From NCBI RefSeq assembly GCF_002117125.1, contig NZ_CP019344.1, positions 1,426,001-1,490,000 on the forward strand: a stretch of DNA of 64,000 nucleotides, written 5' to 3'. Within the stretch, counting starts at the first letter, position 1. Each line of letters starts with the position of its first letter. Below the pieces are notes generated by a model that worked only from the letters and a program-made list of their open reading frames with translations, was not told the DNA's origin and made no database searches. This document shows positions 63,980 to 64,000 of the stretch, piece after piece. This stretch comes from Nonlabens spongiae. GTDB taxonomy: Bacteria > Bacteroidota > Bacteroidia > Flavobacteriales > Flavobacteriaceae. Position numbers and translations under genes: made by a program.

Positions 63980-63993
63980 GCTTTCGCGAAAGC
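63980..63993. repeat. GCTTTCGCGAAAGC palindrome, intergenic at right edge
   Basis: Perfect copy; context CTCGC...GCGAG extends the palindrome to about 18 bp. Confidence 0.9.
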
Positions 63994-64000
63994 GAGATAA

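Overview
The window comes from a marine-type flavobacterium (Bacteroidetes, Flavobacteriaceae), probably Nonlabens or a close relative. The evidence is: type IX secretion sorting tails on several secreted proteins, DUF4249/DUF2490/DUF2147/DUF4268 family proteins, a very large type II-C Cas9, a repeated palindrome GCTTTCGCGAAAGC of the kind I associate with these genera, and a rhodopsin whose key residues fall at the same numbers (N98, T102, Q109, K235) as I recall for the chloride pump of Nonlabens marinus. The genus is inference; no rRNA or tRNA gene was seen.

Layout. 0-9 kb: housekeeping and envelope genes (end of a DUF4249 gene, amidase, rimO, HMG-CoA lyase, a three-gene MORN/DUF2490 cluster, a frameshifted small lipoprotein). 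9-23 kb: CoA hydrolase/transferase, an ECF sigma operon with a membrane-plus-barrel protein and a lipoprotein, an AraC / aldehyde dehydrogenase / DUF779 unit, secreted proteins, and two cation diffusion facilitators with a DUF3703 gene. 23-36 kb: a complete type II-C CRISPR-Cas locus. It has an array of 79 full 46-nt repeats plus one broken repeat, then cas2, cas1 and cas9 on the minus strand, and a tracrRNA divergent from cas9. Its left end cuts into a T9SS gene, and beyond cas9 lie a frameshifted DUF1835 gene and a decayed outer-membrane barrel gene. 37-46 kb: a LytTR regulator, a MORN protein, and a NarL/TPR-kinase two-component pair with an operator-like direct repeat nearby. 46-53 kb: bacterial PH-domain proteins, a phosphoesterase fused to an outer-membrane barrel, L-serine dehydratase divergent from ridA and a nucleoside phosphorylase, and an Hsp20. 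53-59 kb: a light-driven chloride-pump gene (NTQ rhodopsin) in a tight operon with a DUF2254 membrane protein, the retinal-forming enzyme Blh and a TerB-like protein. It is divergent from a second DUF2254 gene overlapping an esterase gene. 59-64 kb: subtilisin with a T9SS tail, dnaN, an OmpA lipoprotein and a lipocalin-like lipoprotein.

The most interesting points are: (1) the NTQ rhodopsin flanked by two DUF2254 paralogues, which suggests an unstudied partner for the chloride pump; (2) the CRISPR repeats, which appear to carry their own Bacteroidetes-type -7 promoter box, shared with the tracrRNA promoter; (3) a 14-bp perfect palindrome present 14 times, often inside genes and without changing protein length, which argues for a selected DNA signal rather than an inserted element.
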